From Chloroflexota bacterium (GTDB lineage Bacteria > Chloroflexota > Limnocylindria > Limnocylindrales > CSP1-4), in the NCBI GenBank assembly GCA_021789435.1, contig JAJYJO010000018.1, forward strand, positions 1 to 35,350: a DNA stretch of 35,350 nt, given 5' to 3'. This document shows positions 26,159-35,215 of the stretch, in pieces. Positions within the stretch are counted from its first letter, which is position 1; every line of letters begins with the position of its first letter. The notes beneath the pieces are model-generated. The model saw nothing but the letters and a program-made list of their open reading frames with translations. It was not told the origin of the DNA and did no database searches. The translations under genes were made by a program, and so were the position numbers.

Positions 26159-26180
26159 ACCAGTAAGACCAGTATACTGG
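26159..26180 (+). promoter_or_regulatory. Promoter and operator of the AbrB-like gene
   Basis: The perfect palindrome CCAGTATACTGG (26169-26180) contains the -10-like TATACT at 26173-26178. ACCAGTA is repeated directly at 26159-26165 and 26168-26174. A weak -35-like CTGGCA at 26148-26153 is spaced 19 bp. A repressor on this site would cover the -10, suggesting autoregulation by the AbrB-like protein that starts 37 bp downstream. The 174-bp gap 26043-26216 is otherwise empty. Confidence 0.65.
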
Positions 26181-26216
26181 CGCCAACCTGTCCGATTGGT
26201 AAGGAGCGGGTGCAGC

Positions 26217-26522
26217 GTGCCAGATCAAGCCGATCCAGGTCTGTCGGGGGGGATGTTCTACGGCTCGGTCCGCCTGAGCTCGAAGGGCCAGGTCGTGATC
26301 CCGCAGCGCGTCCGCGAGGAGTTCGGCCTGAAGGCCGGAGACCAGCTGATCGTGCTCGGTCGGCCAGACCAGGCCGGTTTCGCGTTGCTCAAACCGGAGG
26401 GCTTCCTGAAGGTCCAGCAGGAGCTTGCCCGAGTCCAGGCGCAGCTGGAGGCGGTCTCGTCGGCCGTTGCCGGCAGTGCGCCGGCGGGCGGCCCGGGTTC
26501 CGGCGGCGCACCCCGCGAATGA
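26217..26522 (+). CDS. AbrB/MazE-fold (SpoVT-AbrB) transcriptional regulator
   Basis: 101 residues. The swapped-hairpin DNA-binding domain is clear: SVRLSSKGQVVIPQRVREEFGLKAGDQLIVLGR. A helical stretch (LKVQQELARVQAQLEAVSSAVAG) and a Gly/Pro tail follow. Start GTG 26217 has AAGGAG at 26201-26206. An upstream in-frame TTG at 26196 is less good. No toxin partner (PIN or MazF) is adjacent, so it looks like a regulator rather than an antitoxin. It heads the PLDc_N/ABC transporter operon and probably controls it together with itself. Confidence 0.88.
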   Translation: MPDQADPGLSGGMFYGSVRLSSKGQVVIPQRVREEFGLKAGDQLIVLGRPDQAGFALLKPEGFLKVQQELARVQAQLEAVSSAVAGSAPAGGPGSGGAPRE

Positions 26523-26551
26523 CCGTCCAGCAGGCGTCCCAGGGAGGATCC

Positions 26552-26755
26552 ATGCCAACGCTCGGGGAGCTCCTGCCGTTCCTGATCCCGATCGTGATCA
26601 TCCAGCTCGTCCTGCTCGTGGTGGCGCTGCTCGACCTGTTCAAGGAGGAGCGGCGGGTCCGCTGGTTCGGCAAGCCCGTCTGGGCCCTGATCATCTTCTT
26701 CGTCAACATCGTCGGCCCGCTGGTCTACTTCTTCCTCGGCCGGGAGGACGTCTGA
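26552..26755 (+). CDS. PLDc_N (YxlE-like) small membrane protein
   Basis: 67 residues with two membrane helices (LLPFLIPIVIIQLVLLVVALLDL and VWALIIFFVNIVGPLVYFFLGRED) separated by a short charged loop KEERRVRWFGKP. This is the phospholipase D N-terminal-type domain found as a stand-alone peptide next to ABC exporters, as in Bacillus yxlEFG. ATG 26552 has GGGAGG at 26542-26547. An alternative ATG 26519 overlaps the regulator's stop. Its own stop overlaps the ATPase start (TGATG). Confidence 0.88.
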   Translation: MPTLGELLPFLIPIVIIQLVLLVVALLDLFKEERRVRWFGKPVWALIIFFVNIVGPLVYFFLGREDV

Positions 26756-27819
26756 TGGCCGTTCCGACAGCCGTGGCTTCGGCGCCTGCCGAAGCGGTCG
26801 CCGGCGGGCCGGCGATCGTCGTCCGCGGCCTGGCCAAGCGCTACGGCGGCGTGGTTGCCCTCGACGGTCTCGACCTTGAGGTGCCGACCGGCAGCGTCTT
26901 CGGCTTCCTCGGTCCCAACGGAGCGGGCAAGACCACCACCCTTCGCCTGCTGACCGGGCTGGCCCACCCGACGCGCGGCACGGCGACCGTGGCGGGCATC
27001 CCGGTCACGGCGGCGGACGGCCGCCTCCAGCGTCACATCGGCTACCTCGACCAGGATCCCCGCTTCTACGGCTGGATGAAGGGCCGCGAGCTGCTCGAGT
27101 TCGTCGGCCGGCTCCACGGCCTGGAGGGCGCCGCCCTCGCGCGGCGGGTTGCCGAGGTCCTCGAGATCGTCGGCCTCGGCGAGGCGGGCAGGCGAGCCAT
27201 CGGCGGCTACAGCGGCGGCATGCGCCAGCGGCTCGGCATCGCTCAGGCGATGGTGAACCGGCCGCGGGTCCTCTTCCTCGACGAGCCCGTGAGCTCGCTC
27301 GATCCCGAGGGCCGGCGCGACATCCTCGAGATCATCGCCCGCCTCCGGGGAGCCGCGACGGTCTTCATGAGCACCCACATCCTCAACGACGTCGAGCGGG
27401 TCTGCGACCGGGTGGCGATCCTGGACCACGGACGCCTGGTGACCGAATCCGCGATCGACGACCTGCTCGAGCGCTACGCCCGGCCGATCTACACCATCGA
27501 TCCGGAGCCGGGACAGCGGGACGCCGTCGAGCGCCTGACCGGCGCCCTGCGCGGCCAGCCGTGGGTCCGCGACGTGCGGGTCGAGCACGGCCTGGTCCGC
27601 CTCTTCGTGCTCGATCCCGCCGTGGCCGGGCCGGCGCTGCTGCCGCTGCTCGCCTCGGCCGGCGTCACCCTGGCCGGGTTCGAGCGGGCCCGCCCGTCGC
27701 TCGAGGACGTCTTCCTCCAGCTCGTCGCCAACGGCGGAGGCCCGGGGGTCAATCCCGCCGGGGCCCGGCCGGCCGTGGTGGCCCCACCCGCCGCCAACCC
27801 TCCGGAGGCTGCCCGATGA
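26755..27819 (+). CDS. ABC transporter ATP-binding protein (ABC-2 exporter, YxlF-like)
   Basis: 354 residues. After about 25 residues the ABC domain shows P-loop GPNGAGKTTT, Q-loop YLDQDPRFYGWMKG, signature YSGGMRQRLGIA, Walker B VLFLDEPVSSLDPEG and the H-loop MSTHILNDVERVCD. A C-terminal extension of about 100 residues (substrate or partner domain common in ABC-2 exporter ATPases) ends in an Ala/Pro-rich tail. It overlaps both neighbours by a few bases and works with the permease that follows. Substrate unknown. Confidence 0.93.
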   Translation: MAVPTAVASAPAEAVAGGPAIVVRGLAKRYGGVVALDGLDLEVPTGSVFGFLGPNGAGKTTTLRLLTGLAHPTRGTATVAGIPVTAADGRLQRHIGYLDQDPRFYGWMKGRELLEFVGRLHGLEGAALARRVAEVLEIVGLGEAGRRAIGGYSGGMRQRLGIAQAMVNRPRVLFLDEPVSSLDPEGRRDILEIIARLRGAATVFMSTHILNDVERVCDRVAILDHGRLVTESAIDDLLERYARPIYTIDPEPGQRDAVERLTGALRGQPWVRDVRVEHGLVRLFVLDPAVAGPALLPLLASAGVTLAGFERARPSLEDVFLQLVANGGGPGVNPAGARPAVVAPPAANPPEAAR

Positions 27820-28580
27820 ACGGCTTCGGCCTGCTGCTCCGCAAGGAGATCCAGGAGCAGACGCGGACCATGCGGCTTCTCGTGGTGGCGATCGTCCTTG
27901 CCCTCTTCGGGATCACCTCGCCCCCGCTGGCGAAGTACCTCCCGGAGATCCTCAGGGCCGTCGCCCCCGGCCAGGTCCCGCCGGGCCTGATCCCGACGCC
28001 GACCACGGCCGACTCGGTCGCCCAGATCCTCAAGAACGTCGGCCAGTTCGGGGCGATCGCGGCGATCCTGCTGGCGATGGGCAGCGTCGCGACCGAGAAG
28101 GAGCGCGGCACGGCCGCCCTCGTCCTGACGAAGCCGGTCTCCCGGGCGGGCTTCCTGGTCGCCAAGCTGGTGGCCATCTCGCTGAACCTGCTGCTCGGGA
28201 CCGTCGTCGCCTGCGCCCTGGGCTACGTCTACACGGCCATGCTCTTCGAGACGCTGCCGCCCGCGGGGTTCGTCGCGATGACCCTGGTCCTCTGGCTCAG
28301 CCTGGTGGTCTACGCCGCCCTGACCTTCCTGGGCAGCACGCTGGCCCGGTCGGCGATGGCGGGGGCCGGGCTGGGCCTGGTCTTCATGCTGGTGACGGGC
28401 ATCGTCTCCGCGCTGCCGAACGTCGGGCGATGGATGCCGGAAGGCCTCGCGGCACCGGCCAGCGCGCTGGCCCTGGGCCGGGATCCCGGCGACCTCTGGG
28501 GCCCGCTGGCGGCCAACGTCGCCCTGATCGCGGGCTGTGCCGTCGTCGCCTGGCTCGTCTTCCGGCGGCAGGAACTCTAG
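27816..28580 (+). CDS. ABC-2 type transporter permease (YxlG-like)
   Basis: 254 residues. The N-terminus LLLRKEIQEQTRTMRLLVVAIV, the conserved E-K-E-R-G-T-x-x-L-x-L-T-K-P-V-S-R motif after the second helix, and six hydrophobic segments identify an ABC-2 permease. ATG 27816 overlaps the ATPase stop. Its stop codon TAG (28578-28580) shares the palindrome CTAG with the stop of the convergent minus-strand gene, so the two genes end on each other. Confidence 0.92.
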   Translation: MNGFGLLLRKEIQEQTRTMRLLVVAIVLALFGITSPPLAKYLPEILRAVAPGQVPPGLIPTPTTADSVAQILKNVGQFGAIAAILLAMGSVATEKERGTAALVLTKPVSRAGFLVAKLVAISLNLLLGTVVACALGYVYTAMLFETLPPAGFVAMTLVLWLSLVVYAALTFLGSTLARSAMAGAGLGLVFMLVTGIVSALPNVGRWMPEGLAAPASALALGRDPGDLWGPLAANVALIAGCAVVAWLVFRRQEL

Positions 28581-29206
28581 GAGCGGCGGCCGGCGGCCGG
28601 CGGTCCGCGGCGGGCGGCGCTGAGCGGGTGGCGGTCATTCGCCGAGGGCTCCTCGTCCGGCCCGGGGGGCTGCTCCTCGCCGGGCTCCCGCCGAGAGGTC
28701 AGCAGCGCGACCGGGTGCGGGTCCAGGCGACGCACCCACGCCGGCCCCTGGCCCTGGCGGCCGGCATCGGCCCGCGGGCGCCTGCGCCGGCGTTCCTCGG
28801 CCTCGATGGCGGCCAGGAGCGGATCGAGCGGCGGCCTGGATGTCGCGTCGACGATGGCGGAGCTGCCGTCCGCCGCGCCGGACCACGGTCCCGCCAGATC
28901 GACGACCTTGACCCCGGCCGCCGCAGCGGCCACCTCCGCTGCGGCGGCGCGGCGTCCGGCGGCGTCGGCGGAGCGTCGCCGCAGGGGGACCAGCAGGAAC
29001 GGGACGCCGAGGAGCAAGGCGGCCGCGGCGACGATCGCGACCAGCAGCAGCGGGCTCCCACCGCCCGCTGGGAAGGTCGTCCCGGCGCCCGACGCTGCAG
29101 GCGACGCGGCCGCGGCCACGCCCGCCCGGAGGGCGGAGCCGGCCAGGGCCAGCCCGGCCAGGGACAGCGCGGTCATCGCCCGCGTCCCGGGGCGCCGGAG
29201 CATCAT
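28577..29206 (-). CDS. Exported single-pass protein of unknown function, coupled to the c-di-GMP enzyme
   Basis: 209 residues. A signal-peptide-like N-terminus ([24 protein letters not shown]) is followed by an Ala/Gly/Ser stretch and one membrane helix ([23 protein letters not shown]). A basic stop-transfer ([11 protein letters not shown]) and a cytoplasmic tail rich in Ala, Arg and Pro complete it. The start ATG 29206 overlaps the stop of the GGDEF/HD-GYP gene upstream, so it is translationally coupled. I recognise no domain. Confidence 0.6.
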   Translation of the reverse strand: MMLRRPGTRAMTALSLAGLALAGSALRAGVAAAASPAASGAGTTFPAGGGSPLLLVAIVAAAALLLGVPFLLVPLRRRSADAAGRRAAAAEVAAAAAGVKVVDLAGPWSGAADGSSAIVDATSRPPLDPLLAAIEAEERRRRRPRADAGRQGQGPAWVRRLDPHPVALLTSRREPGEEQPPGPDEEPSANDRHPLSAARRGPPAAGRRS

Positions 29207-30726
29207 CCTGCGGCCGCCTTCGCCCGGGGCGTGGCCCCCGCCGGCGGAGCCGTCCGCTTCGTGGCCGCGCCGCCCGGCCGAGCGGCCCCGGTCCGGCGCT
29301 CCCGGTAGGCGGCAAGCTCCGGCGCGCTGGTGGCCCAGGGCACACCGTCCGCGAAGAGGCTGGCAAAGACGCCGACCAGCTGGGGATCGAACTGCCCGCC
29401 GGCGCAGCGCTGGAGCTCCTCGATCGCCTCTCCGTGGCTCACCGCCTCGCGATAGGGCCGCCCGCTGACCATCGCCTCGTAGGCGTCGGCGATGGCCACG
29501 ATCCGCGAGCCGACCGGGATCTCGTCGCCGGACAGCCCGTTGGGATAGCCACGCCCGTCGAACCACTCGTGATGGTGCACCACGATGGGGGCCGCGTCCC
29601 GGAGGGAGCCAGCCTGCTCGAGGATGAGCTGGCCGATCCCGGGATGTTCGGCGATCGTCTGCCACTCCCGGGCGTCCAGGCCACCTGGCTTCTGGAGGAT
29701 CTCGTCGGGGATCGCCAGCTTCCCCAGGTCGTGGAGCAGGCCGGCGCTCCGGATCCGATCGACCTCGCCATCCGGCAGGGCGATGCTCCGGGCCAGGGCA
29801 ACCGCGACTTCCGCGATCAGCGACGAGGGCCGGCCGGTCCAGGGCTCACGCCCGGCGAGCGCGCCCATCAGGGCGGCGCGGGCGGCGTCGTGAGCAGCCC
29901 GGCCGACGGCCTCGGCGTTCTCGCGCGCCGAGGAGCTGATCGGGACGCGACGGACGAAGCGGTCCTCGTCCTCCTCGCGGAAGACGTAGACCTGGTCGCG
30001 TCCGAGGGACTTGGCCGCGTACAGGGCTCCGTCGGCCTCGCGCACGATCCGCTCCAGCCGGAGCTGCTCGCCGACTCCGCCGGTGACGCCGGCGCTCAGG
30101 GTGACCGTCCAGCGGTGGTCCTCGGGCAGGTCGATCCGGGCCCCCGCCATCAGCAGGCGGAGCTTCTCGGCGAGGCCGGCCGCGGCATCCACGTCCGTCT
30201 CCGGCAGGACCAGCAGGAACTCCTCGCCGCCGTACCGGCCGAACAGGTCGACGGAGCGGAGGTTGCGGCGCAGCAGGTCGGCCACCCGGTTGAGGACCAC
30301 GTCTCCGGCGGTGTGGCCGAACGTGTCGTTGATGCGCTTGAAGTGGTCGATGTCGAGAAGGGCGACCGAGAGCGGGCGACCGTAGCGGCCGGCCCGCTCG
30401 ATCTCGGCCTCCAGGCGCGTCAGGAGGGCCTGGCGGTTGAGGACTCCGGTCAGGAGATCGGTGGTCGCCATGGTCCGCGCCTCGGCAAGGCGGTCGGCCA
30501 GGAGCTCGAGGGCGGCCTCGAGCGACGGATCACGGCGGCGGCCGCGGGCCGGGGCCGGGACCGCGGGGCCCGGGACCGCGCCGGCAAGTGCCTCGAGGCG
30601 CCGGACGACGGTGCGGCTCCGACGTCGCACGACCAGCAGGTGGGCGACGAGCAGCCCGAGCAGCGCTCCGGCCAGGAGGGAGGACAATCCCGGCATCAGC
30701 TCGCTCGCCAGCCTGCTCGGATCCAT
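29203..30726 (-). CDS. Membrane-anchored GGDEF plus HD-GYP c-di-GMP enzyme
   Basis: 507 residues. One N-terminal membrane helix ([20 protein letters not shown]) and a short linker precede a GGDEF domain (about 95-265) with intact GGEEF near 165 and an inhibitory-site RSVD five residues before it. An HD-GYP domain (about 290-475) follows, with HDLGK near 330, [11 protein letters not shown] near 382 and DAYEAM. Both synthesis and hydrolysis of cyclic di-GMP look possible, with feedback control through the I-site. A basic, Ala/Pro-rich tail ends the protein. ATG 30726 has AAGGA just upstream; the longer open frame is filler. The 255-bp gap before GatD holds no clear gene. Confidence 0.93.
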   Translation of the reverse strand: MDPSRLASELMPGLSSLLAGALLGLLVAHLLVVRRRSRTVVRRLEALAGAVPGPAVPAPARGRRRDPSLEAALELLADRLAEARTMATTDLLTGVLNRQALLTRLEAEIERAGRYGRPLSVALLDIDHFKRINDTFGHTAGDVVLNRVADLLRRNLRSVDLFGRYGGEEFLLVLPETDVDAAAGLAEKLRLLMAGARIDLPEDHRWTVTLSAGVTGGVGEQLRLERIVREADGALYAAKSLGRDQVYVFREEDEDRFVRRVPISSSARENAEAVGRAAHDAARAALMGALAGREPWTGRPSSLIAEVAVALARSIALPDGEVDRIRSAGLLHDLGKLAIPDEILQKPGGLDAREWQTIAEHPGIGQLILEQAGSLRDAAPIVVHHHEWFDGRGYPNGLSGDEIPVGSRIVAIADAYEAMVSGRPYREAVSHGEAIEELQRCAGGQFDPQLVGVFASLFADGVPWATSAPELAAYRERRTGAARPGGAATKRTAPPAGATPRAKAAAG

Positions 30727-30981
30727 CCGGTCCTTCGCCGCCGTGCCCGGCGCCGGCCCGGCCTGCCCGGGACAGTCCGCCTCGTCCAGAGCCTGGGAAC
30801 GGGGGCGTGGTGCTTGAATAGGCCGGAAGTCAGGCGCGGCGGGTTGGCGGAGACGGCACGCACCGGTGCGCCGGTGCACGGCCCAGGGATCGGGGGGCCC
30901 GAAGGTACCGCCGCGCGCACCGGCACCGCGCCGCCGGCGGTGCCCGACCGGAACCCGCGGAAGGCAGCCCCCCGGCGTCGG

Positions 30982-31815
30982 TCAGGAAGCCCGCTTCTCC
31001 CCCCGCACCAGCCGGGCGGGCTCGAGGGCCGTGCGCCGGCCGCGGTTGCGGAGTGCCTTGGCCAGGGCAACGTGGTGGGCCCGGCGCTCCAGCTCGTCGT
31101 CGAGCGGCGCCAGCTCCACCGGGCCGCCGGCGCTCCGCTCCAGGGCGATCCGGATCAGCTGGTCGGTCAGCCACGGGTTCTTCGGCAGGACCGGGCCGTG
31201 CAGATAGGTGGCCAGCACGTTGTCCCGGATCGCGCCCTCGGTGCCGTCGCGGCCGTTGTTGCCGGCGCCGGCGATGACCCGGCCGAACGGCCGGACCCCG
31301 GACCCGAGCTCGGTCAGGCCGGAGTGGTTCTCGAAGCCGACCACCGTCTCCTTCCGACCGCCCAGCGTCACCTCGCAGGCAGCATGCTGCATGAAGCGCT
31401 GTGCGCCGCCCCGTGTCTCCAGGTCCAGGATCCCGGCGCCCTCCATCGCGTCGCCGGCGGACGGGATGTAGCGGTGACCGAGCAGCTGGAGGCCGGCGCA
31501 GACGGCGAAGATCGTGACGCCGGCGTCGGCCGCGGCCCGCAGCGACGGTGTCTTGCCGGCGAGATCGGCGGCCGCCACCGCCATCTCCACGTCCTGGCCG
31601 CCGTGAAAGAGGATGATGTCGAAGCCGGTCATGTCGGGGGTCTCGCCCACCTCGACCGGCGCCACCTCGGTCCGGATGCCGCGCCAGGCGCAGCGCCGCT
31701 CGATGGCCGCCAGGTTGCCGCCGTCGCCCGCCACGTTGAGCAGCGACGGGTAGAGGTGGGCGATCCGGATCGTCGGGAAGCCGGTACCCGCCACGTCGCC
31801 GGGAAGCTCGCTCAT
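30982..31815 (-). CDS. gatD: GatD, lipid II isoglutaminyl synthase glutaminase subunit
   Basis: 277 residues of the class I glutamine amidotransferase fold in its cobyric-acid-like form. Catalytic Cys is C106 (FAVCAGLQLLG) and His is H206 (ATYLHGPVLPKNP). It supplies ammonia from glutamine to MurT for amidation of D-glutamate in the peptidoglycan stem. ATG 31815 overlaps the murT stop by 4 bp, and the pair is always adjacent in organisms that have it. This implies an amidated, peptidoglycan-containing wall. Confidence 0.95.
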   Translation of the reverse strand: MSELPGDVAGTGFPTIRIAHLYPSLLNVAGDGGNLAAIERRCAWRGIRTEVAPVEVGETPDMTGFDIILFHGGQDVEMAVAAADLAGKTPSLRAAADAGVTIFAVCAGLQLLGHRYIPSAGDAMEGAGILDLETRGGAQRFMQHAACEVTLGGRKETVVGFENHSGLTELGSGVRPFGRVIAGAGNNGRDGTEGAIRDNVLATYLHGPVLPKNPWLTDQLIRIALERSAGGPVELAPLDDELERRAHHVALAKALRNRGRRTALEPARLVRGEKRAS

Positions 31816-33248
31816 TGCTGCCAGTACCTCCCCACCCAGCCGCGACGGTGCATCTCCTCGCGGAGCTCGATCGTCGGCGTGTAGCCGGCCAGGATCGTCA
31901 GCGTCCCGCCCGGCGCGATCGCCTCCAGCGCCGCCTCCAGCGCCGTCGGCCGGTCCTCCACGATCGTCATCCGGCCGGGGTCCACCCCGGCGTACTTGAG
32001 GCGGTTGGCCAGCTCGTCCGCCCGCGTGCCGCTGACCGTCACCCGCTGCACCCGCGGCGCCGCCGACTCGAAGTCCACGTCCCACAGCCAGGCGAAGTCC
32101 TCGCCGTCCACGAGCGTGTTGGAGGCGGCCACCAGGAGCTGCCGGGGCTCGCCCTCCGTCCCGAGCGCCCGCAGGTTGGTGTTGAAGGAGGTCGGGTTCT
32201 TGGCGAAGCCGAGGATGATCCGACGACCGCCGGCATCGATCTGCTCGAGGCGGCCGAAGGCCGGCCCAACCATGGCCAGGGCAGCCGCGGCGTGGACCGG
32301 CTCGACCTCCAGCGCGACCAGGAGGGCCAGGGCAGCGGCGGCGTCGTAGGCGATGTGGATCCCTGCCTGCGGGGCGGCCAGCTCCAGCGACGCCCCCGAC
32401 GGGAGCCGCACGCGGAAGCGGGTCCGGCCGACCCCCTCGACCGCGACGTCGGTGACGGCGATGTCGAGCGCCGGCCGGGCGAAGCCGCAGGCGGGGCAGC
32501 GGTAGTCGCCCATGTGGCTCAGGTAGACGTGGCGATAGACGAGATCGGCCCGGCAACGGGGGCAGCGGATCGTGTCGGCAGCCCGGGTGATCCGGTCGGT
32601 GTCGCGGTCAAGGTCGAAGCCGAAGGTCAGCCGGCGGGCGGCGGCACCTTCGGCCAGCGAGGCGGTGAGCGGGTCGTCCGCGTTGACGATCCAGGTGGCG
32701 TCCGCCGGCAGGCCGCGGACGACCGACTCGATCGCCTCGGCGACCGCGTAGAGCTCGCCGAAGCGGTCCAGCTGGTCGCGGAAGAGGTCGGTGACCAGCA
32801 CGACCCGCGGCGCCAGCTCCGGGGCGACCAGCGGCAGGGCTCCCTCGTCGACCTCGGTGACCAGGACGCCGGCCGGCAGGCGTCCCCGCAGGTCGGCGAA
32901 GTTGACGGCCAAACTGGTCACGCTCTGGACCAGGTTCGCGCCGGCCGGGTGGTAGCTGGCCGGCACGGACTCCGCCCGCAGGAGGGCCGCCGTGAAGCGG
33001 GCGGTGGTCGTCTTGCCGTTGCTGCCGGTGATCGCCACCACCGGCACCCCGCGGCGGCGCACCACGGTGTCCAGGACGGCCGGATCAATCCGCCGAGCCA
33101 CCAGGCCCGGCAGGCTGGTCCCGCCGCCGCGGCCCAGGAGGCGAGCCGCCGCCCCGGCGGCCTTGCCGGCGGCGAGAGCGGCGAAGAGGCGGGGCGTCAG
33201 GGTCGATGCGGGGCCGGGGAGCGGCCGGCGCGAGACTCGGCTGGTCAC
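31812..33248 (-). CDS. murT: MurT, lipid II isoglutaminyl synthase ligase subunit
   Basis: 478 residues of the Mur ligase family. ATP loop GSNGKTTT is near 73. The central domain contains the MurT-specific four-Cys zinc ribbon, CPRC near 226 and CPAC near 252. The C-terminal domain (near 350-478) has GFAKNPTSFNTNLRAL and ends in the MurT-type C-terminal domain. It activates the D-iGlu carboxylate with ATP and receives ammonia from GatD. Start GTG 33248; no better start is seen. Confidence 0.95.
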   Translation of the reverse strand: MTSRVSRRPLPGPASTLTPRLFAALAAGKAAGAAARLLGRGGGTSLPGLVARRIDPAVLDTVVRRRGVPVVAITGSNGKTTTARFTAALLRAESVPASYHPAGANLVQSVTSLAVNFADLRGRLPAGVLVTEVDEGALPLVAPELAPRVVLVTDLFRDQLDRFGELYAVAEAIESVVRGLPADATWIVNADDPLTASLAEGAAARRLTFGFDLDRDTDRITRAADTIRCPRCRADLVYRHVYLSHMGDYRCPACGFARPALDIAVTDVAVEGVGRTRFRVRLPSGASLELAAPQAGIHIAYDAAAALALLVALEVEPVHAAAALAMVGPAFGRLEQIDAGGRRIILGFAKNPTSFNTNLRALGTEGEPRQLLVAASNTLVDGEDFAWLWDVDFESAAPRVQRVTVSGTRADELANRLKYAGVDPGRMTIVEDRPTALEAALEAIAPGGTLTILAGYTPTIELREEMHRRGWVGRYWQQ

Positions 33249-33326
33249 CCCGGGAGTGTACCCGGCGTCAGGCGTCGGGCGGCCGGCGCGCTCCTGCGCC
33301 CGTCGTGGCAGAAGCGACGGCAGCCG

Positions 33327-33587
33327 TCAGGCCACGTGGCCGAGTCGGTCCGGGACCTGGCGGGCCTGGCCGCAGGCACAGACCACGACGATGTCGACGA
33401 CCGTGGAGGCCGGGTCCAGCCGCTCCCGCGTGACGAACTCGTGGCGGTGACCGCGCCGGGCGAACGTGCACTCGTGGGGGAAGCCGGAGAGCACCATGCC
33501 GGGCCGGAAGGGTTCGCAGAGGCACCACGTGGCGGTACCCACCCACAGGATCGGCAGACGGCAGCAGGCGCAATGCTGGGCATCCAT
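33327..33587 (-). CDS. Cys-rich small protein, probably zinc-binding, unknown function
   Basis: 86 residues with Cys groups CACC near the N-terminus, WCLC near 22-25, HEC near 38 and CACG near the C-terminus, plus several His. The hydrophobic spacing between them suggests a small zinc-ribbon fold. ATG 33587 has no Shine-Dalgarno sequence. The composition (Trp, Phe, Cys-rich) is unlike the Arg/Pro-rich antisense frames around it, which favours a real gene. No family recognised. Confidence 0.45.
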   Translation of the reverse strand: MDAQHCACCRLPILWVGTATWCLCEPFRPGMVLSGFPHECTFARRGHRHEFVTRERLDPASTVVDIVVVCACGQARQVPDRLGHVA

Positions 33588-33718
33588 TGCGCGACCAGCC
33601 TGCGCCGCCGGCGACCGCCGGCGCATCCTCCGAAGGCACCATCTCCGGGGGCCGTTCGCCCGCCTGAACCTGCCCGGGCGCGCGCAACCCGGTCGGGTGG
33701 TCCGGGCCCACGGGCCGG

Positions 33719-35215
33719 TCAGGACAGGTCGACGTAGACGTTCTTGAGCTCCGTGTAGAGCTCCAGGGCGTGCATGCCGAGCTCCCGGCCGATGCCCGAC
33801 ATCTTGTAGCCGCCGAAGGGCGCCTCGGTGTGGACGGAGCTGTTCGAGTTGATGGAGAGGACGCCGGACTGCACCCGCTTGGCCGTCCGGATCGCCTTCC
33901 CGATGTCGCGGCTCCAGATCGAGCCGGAGAGCCCGTACGGCGAAGCGTTGGCGAGCCGGATCGCCTCGTCCTCGTCGTCGAAGGGGATGATCGAGACGAC
34001 CGGGCCGAAGATCTCCTCGCGGGCGATCCGCATCTCGTTGGAGACGTTGTCGAAGACCGTCGGCAGCAGGTAGGCCCCGCCGGCGAGCTCGGCGTCCTCG
34101 GGGACCGTTCCGCCGACCACCAGCTCGGCCCCCTCCTCCTGGCCGATGCGAATGTAGTCCATGACCCGCTCGCGCTGACGGAACGAGACGAGCGTGCCGA
34201 CCTCCGTCTTCTCGTCGGCGGGCCGCCCGACCACGACCTTGCGGGTGGCCTCGGCGAACAGCTCGACCACCCGGTCGTGGGCGGAGCGCTCGACCAGGAT
34301 CCGGCTTCGGGCACAGCAGTCCTGGCCGCAGTTGTCGAAGACGCCGTACGGCGACTCGCGGGCAAAGCGCTCCAGGTCGGCATCGGCGAAGACGATGTTG
34401 GGGCTCTTGCCCCCGAGCTCGAGGGAGATCTTCTTGATATTGCCGGCGGCCAGCCGCATGATCTCCTGGCCCGTCGTCGTCTCGCCGGTGAAGGCGACCT
34501 TGCCGATGCCGGGATGGCCGGCGATGGCCGCCCCGGCCGTCCCACCGGGACCGGTCACGACGTTGACGACGCCCGCCGGGAAGCCCGCCTCCAGGGCCAG
34601 CTCGCCGAGGCGGATCGCCGTCATCGGGGAGTAGCTGGCCGGCTTGAGGATGGCCGCGTTGCCGGCGGCCAGGGCTGGCCCCAGCTTCCAGGAAGCCATG
34701 TTCATGGGGAAGTTCCAGGGGACGATCAGGCCCACGACGCCGATCGGCTCGCGCAGGGTGAAGTCGAGGCCGGGCTTGCTGGTCGGGATCGTCTCCCCGA
34801 AGAGCTTGTTGGCGGCGCCGGCGTAATACTCGAAGACGAGGCTGACCGCGAGGGCCTCGCCGCGGGCGGAGCTGATCGGCTTGCCGATGTTGCGGCTCTC
34901 GAGCTGGGCCAGCTCCTCGAGGCGGTCCCGCACCAGGTTGGCATAGCGCTGGAGCGTCCGGCCGCGCTTGGCGGCGGACCAGCTCGACCAGCCCTTCGGG
35001 TCGTCCAGGGCGCGCTGGGCGGCGGCGACCGCCCGGTCGACGTCCTCCTTGCCGCCCAGCGGGGCCGTCGCGATCACCCGGCCGTCGGCCGGGTCGACGA
35101 CCTCGAAGGTCCGGCCGTCGGCGGCGTCGACCTGCTGGCCGCCGATCACCATCCGGAGGGCGCTGGGGGCGGCCGGCACCCCGGCTTCACCCGGGGTGCG
35201 CTGTTCGACGGTCAT
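33719..35215 (-). CDS. NAD(P)-dependent aldehyde dehydrogenase
   Basis: 498 residues, full-length ALDH. Signature PWNFPMNMASWKLGPALAAG, general base E266 in LELGGKSPN and nucleophile C300 in GQDCCARS are present. EIFGPVVSIIPF and the C-terminal FGGYKMSGIGRELG also match. It resembles the betaine-aldehyde/aminobutyraldehyde group, but the aldehyde is not defined by sequence. Start ATG 35215 is preceded by GGAGG. A -10-like TATCAT lies at 35283-35278 on this strand, 62 bp upstream, without a clear -35. Confidence 0.95.
   Translation of the reverse strand: MTVEQRTPGEAGVPAAPSALRMVIGGQQVDAADGRTFEVVDPADGRVIATAPLGGKEDVDRAVAAAQRALDDPKGWSSWSAAKRGRTLQRYANLVRDRLEELAQLESRNIGKPISSARGEALAVSLVFEYYAGAANKLFGETIPTSKPGLDFTLREPIGVVGLIVPWNFPMNMASWKLGPALAAGNAAILKPASYSPMTAIRLGELALEAGFPAGVVNVVTGPGGTAGAAIAGHPGIGKVAFTGETTTGQEIMRLAAGNIKKISLELGGKSPNIVFADADLERFARESPYGVFDNCGQDCCARSRILVERSAHDRVVELFAEATRKVVVGRPADEKTEVGTLVSFRQRERVMDYIRIGQEEGAELVVGGTVPEDAELAGGAYLLPTVFDNVSNEMRIAREEIFGPVVSIIPFDDEDEAIRLANASPYGLSGSIWSRDIGKAIRTAKRVQSGVLSINSNSSVHTEAPFGGYKMSGIGRELGMHALELYTELKNVYVDLS

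Noticed and set aside
26217-26522. Antitoxin of a toxin-antitoxin pair
   Set aside because: The AbrB/MazE-like protein is followed by a PLDc_N membrane peptide and ABC transporter genes, not by a PIN or MazF-type toxin.
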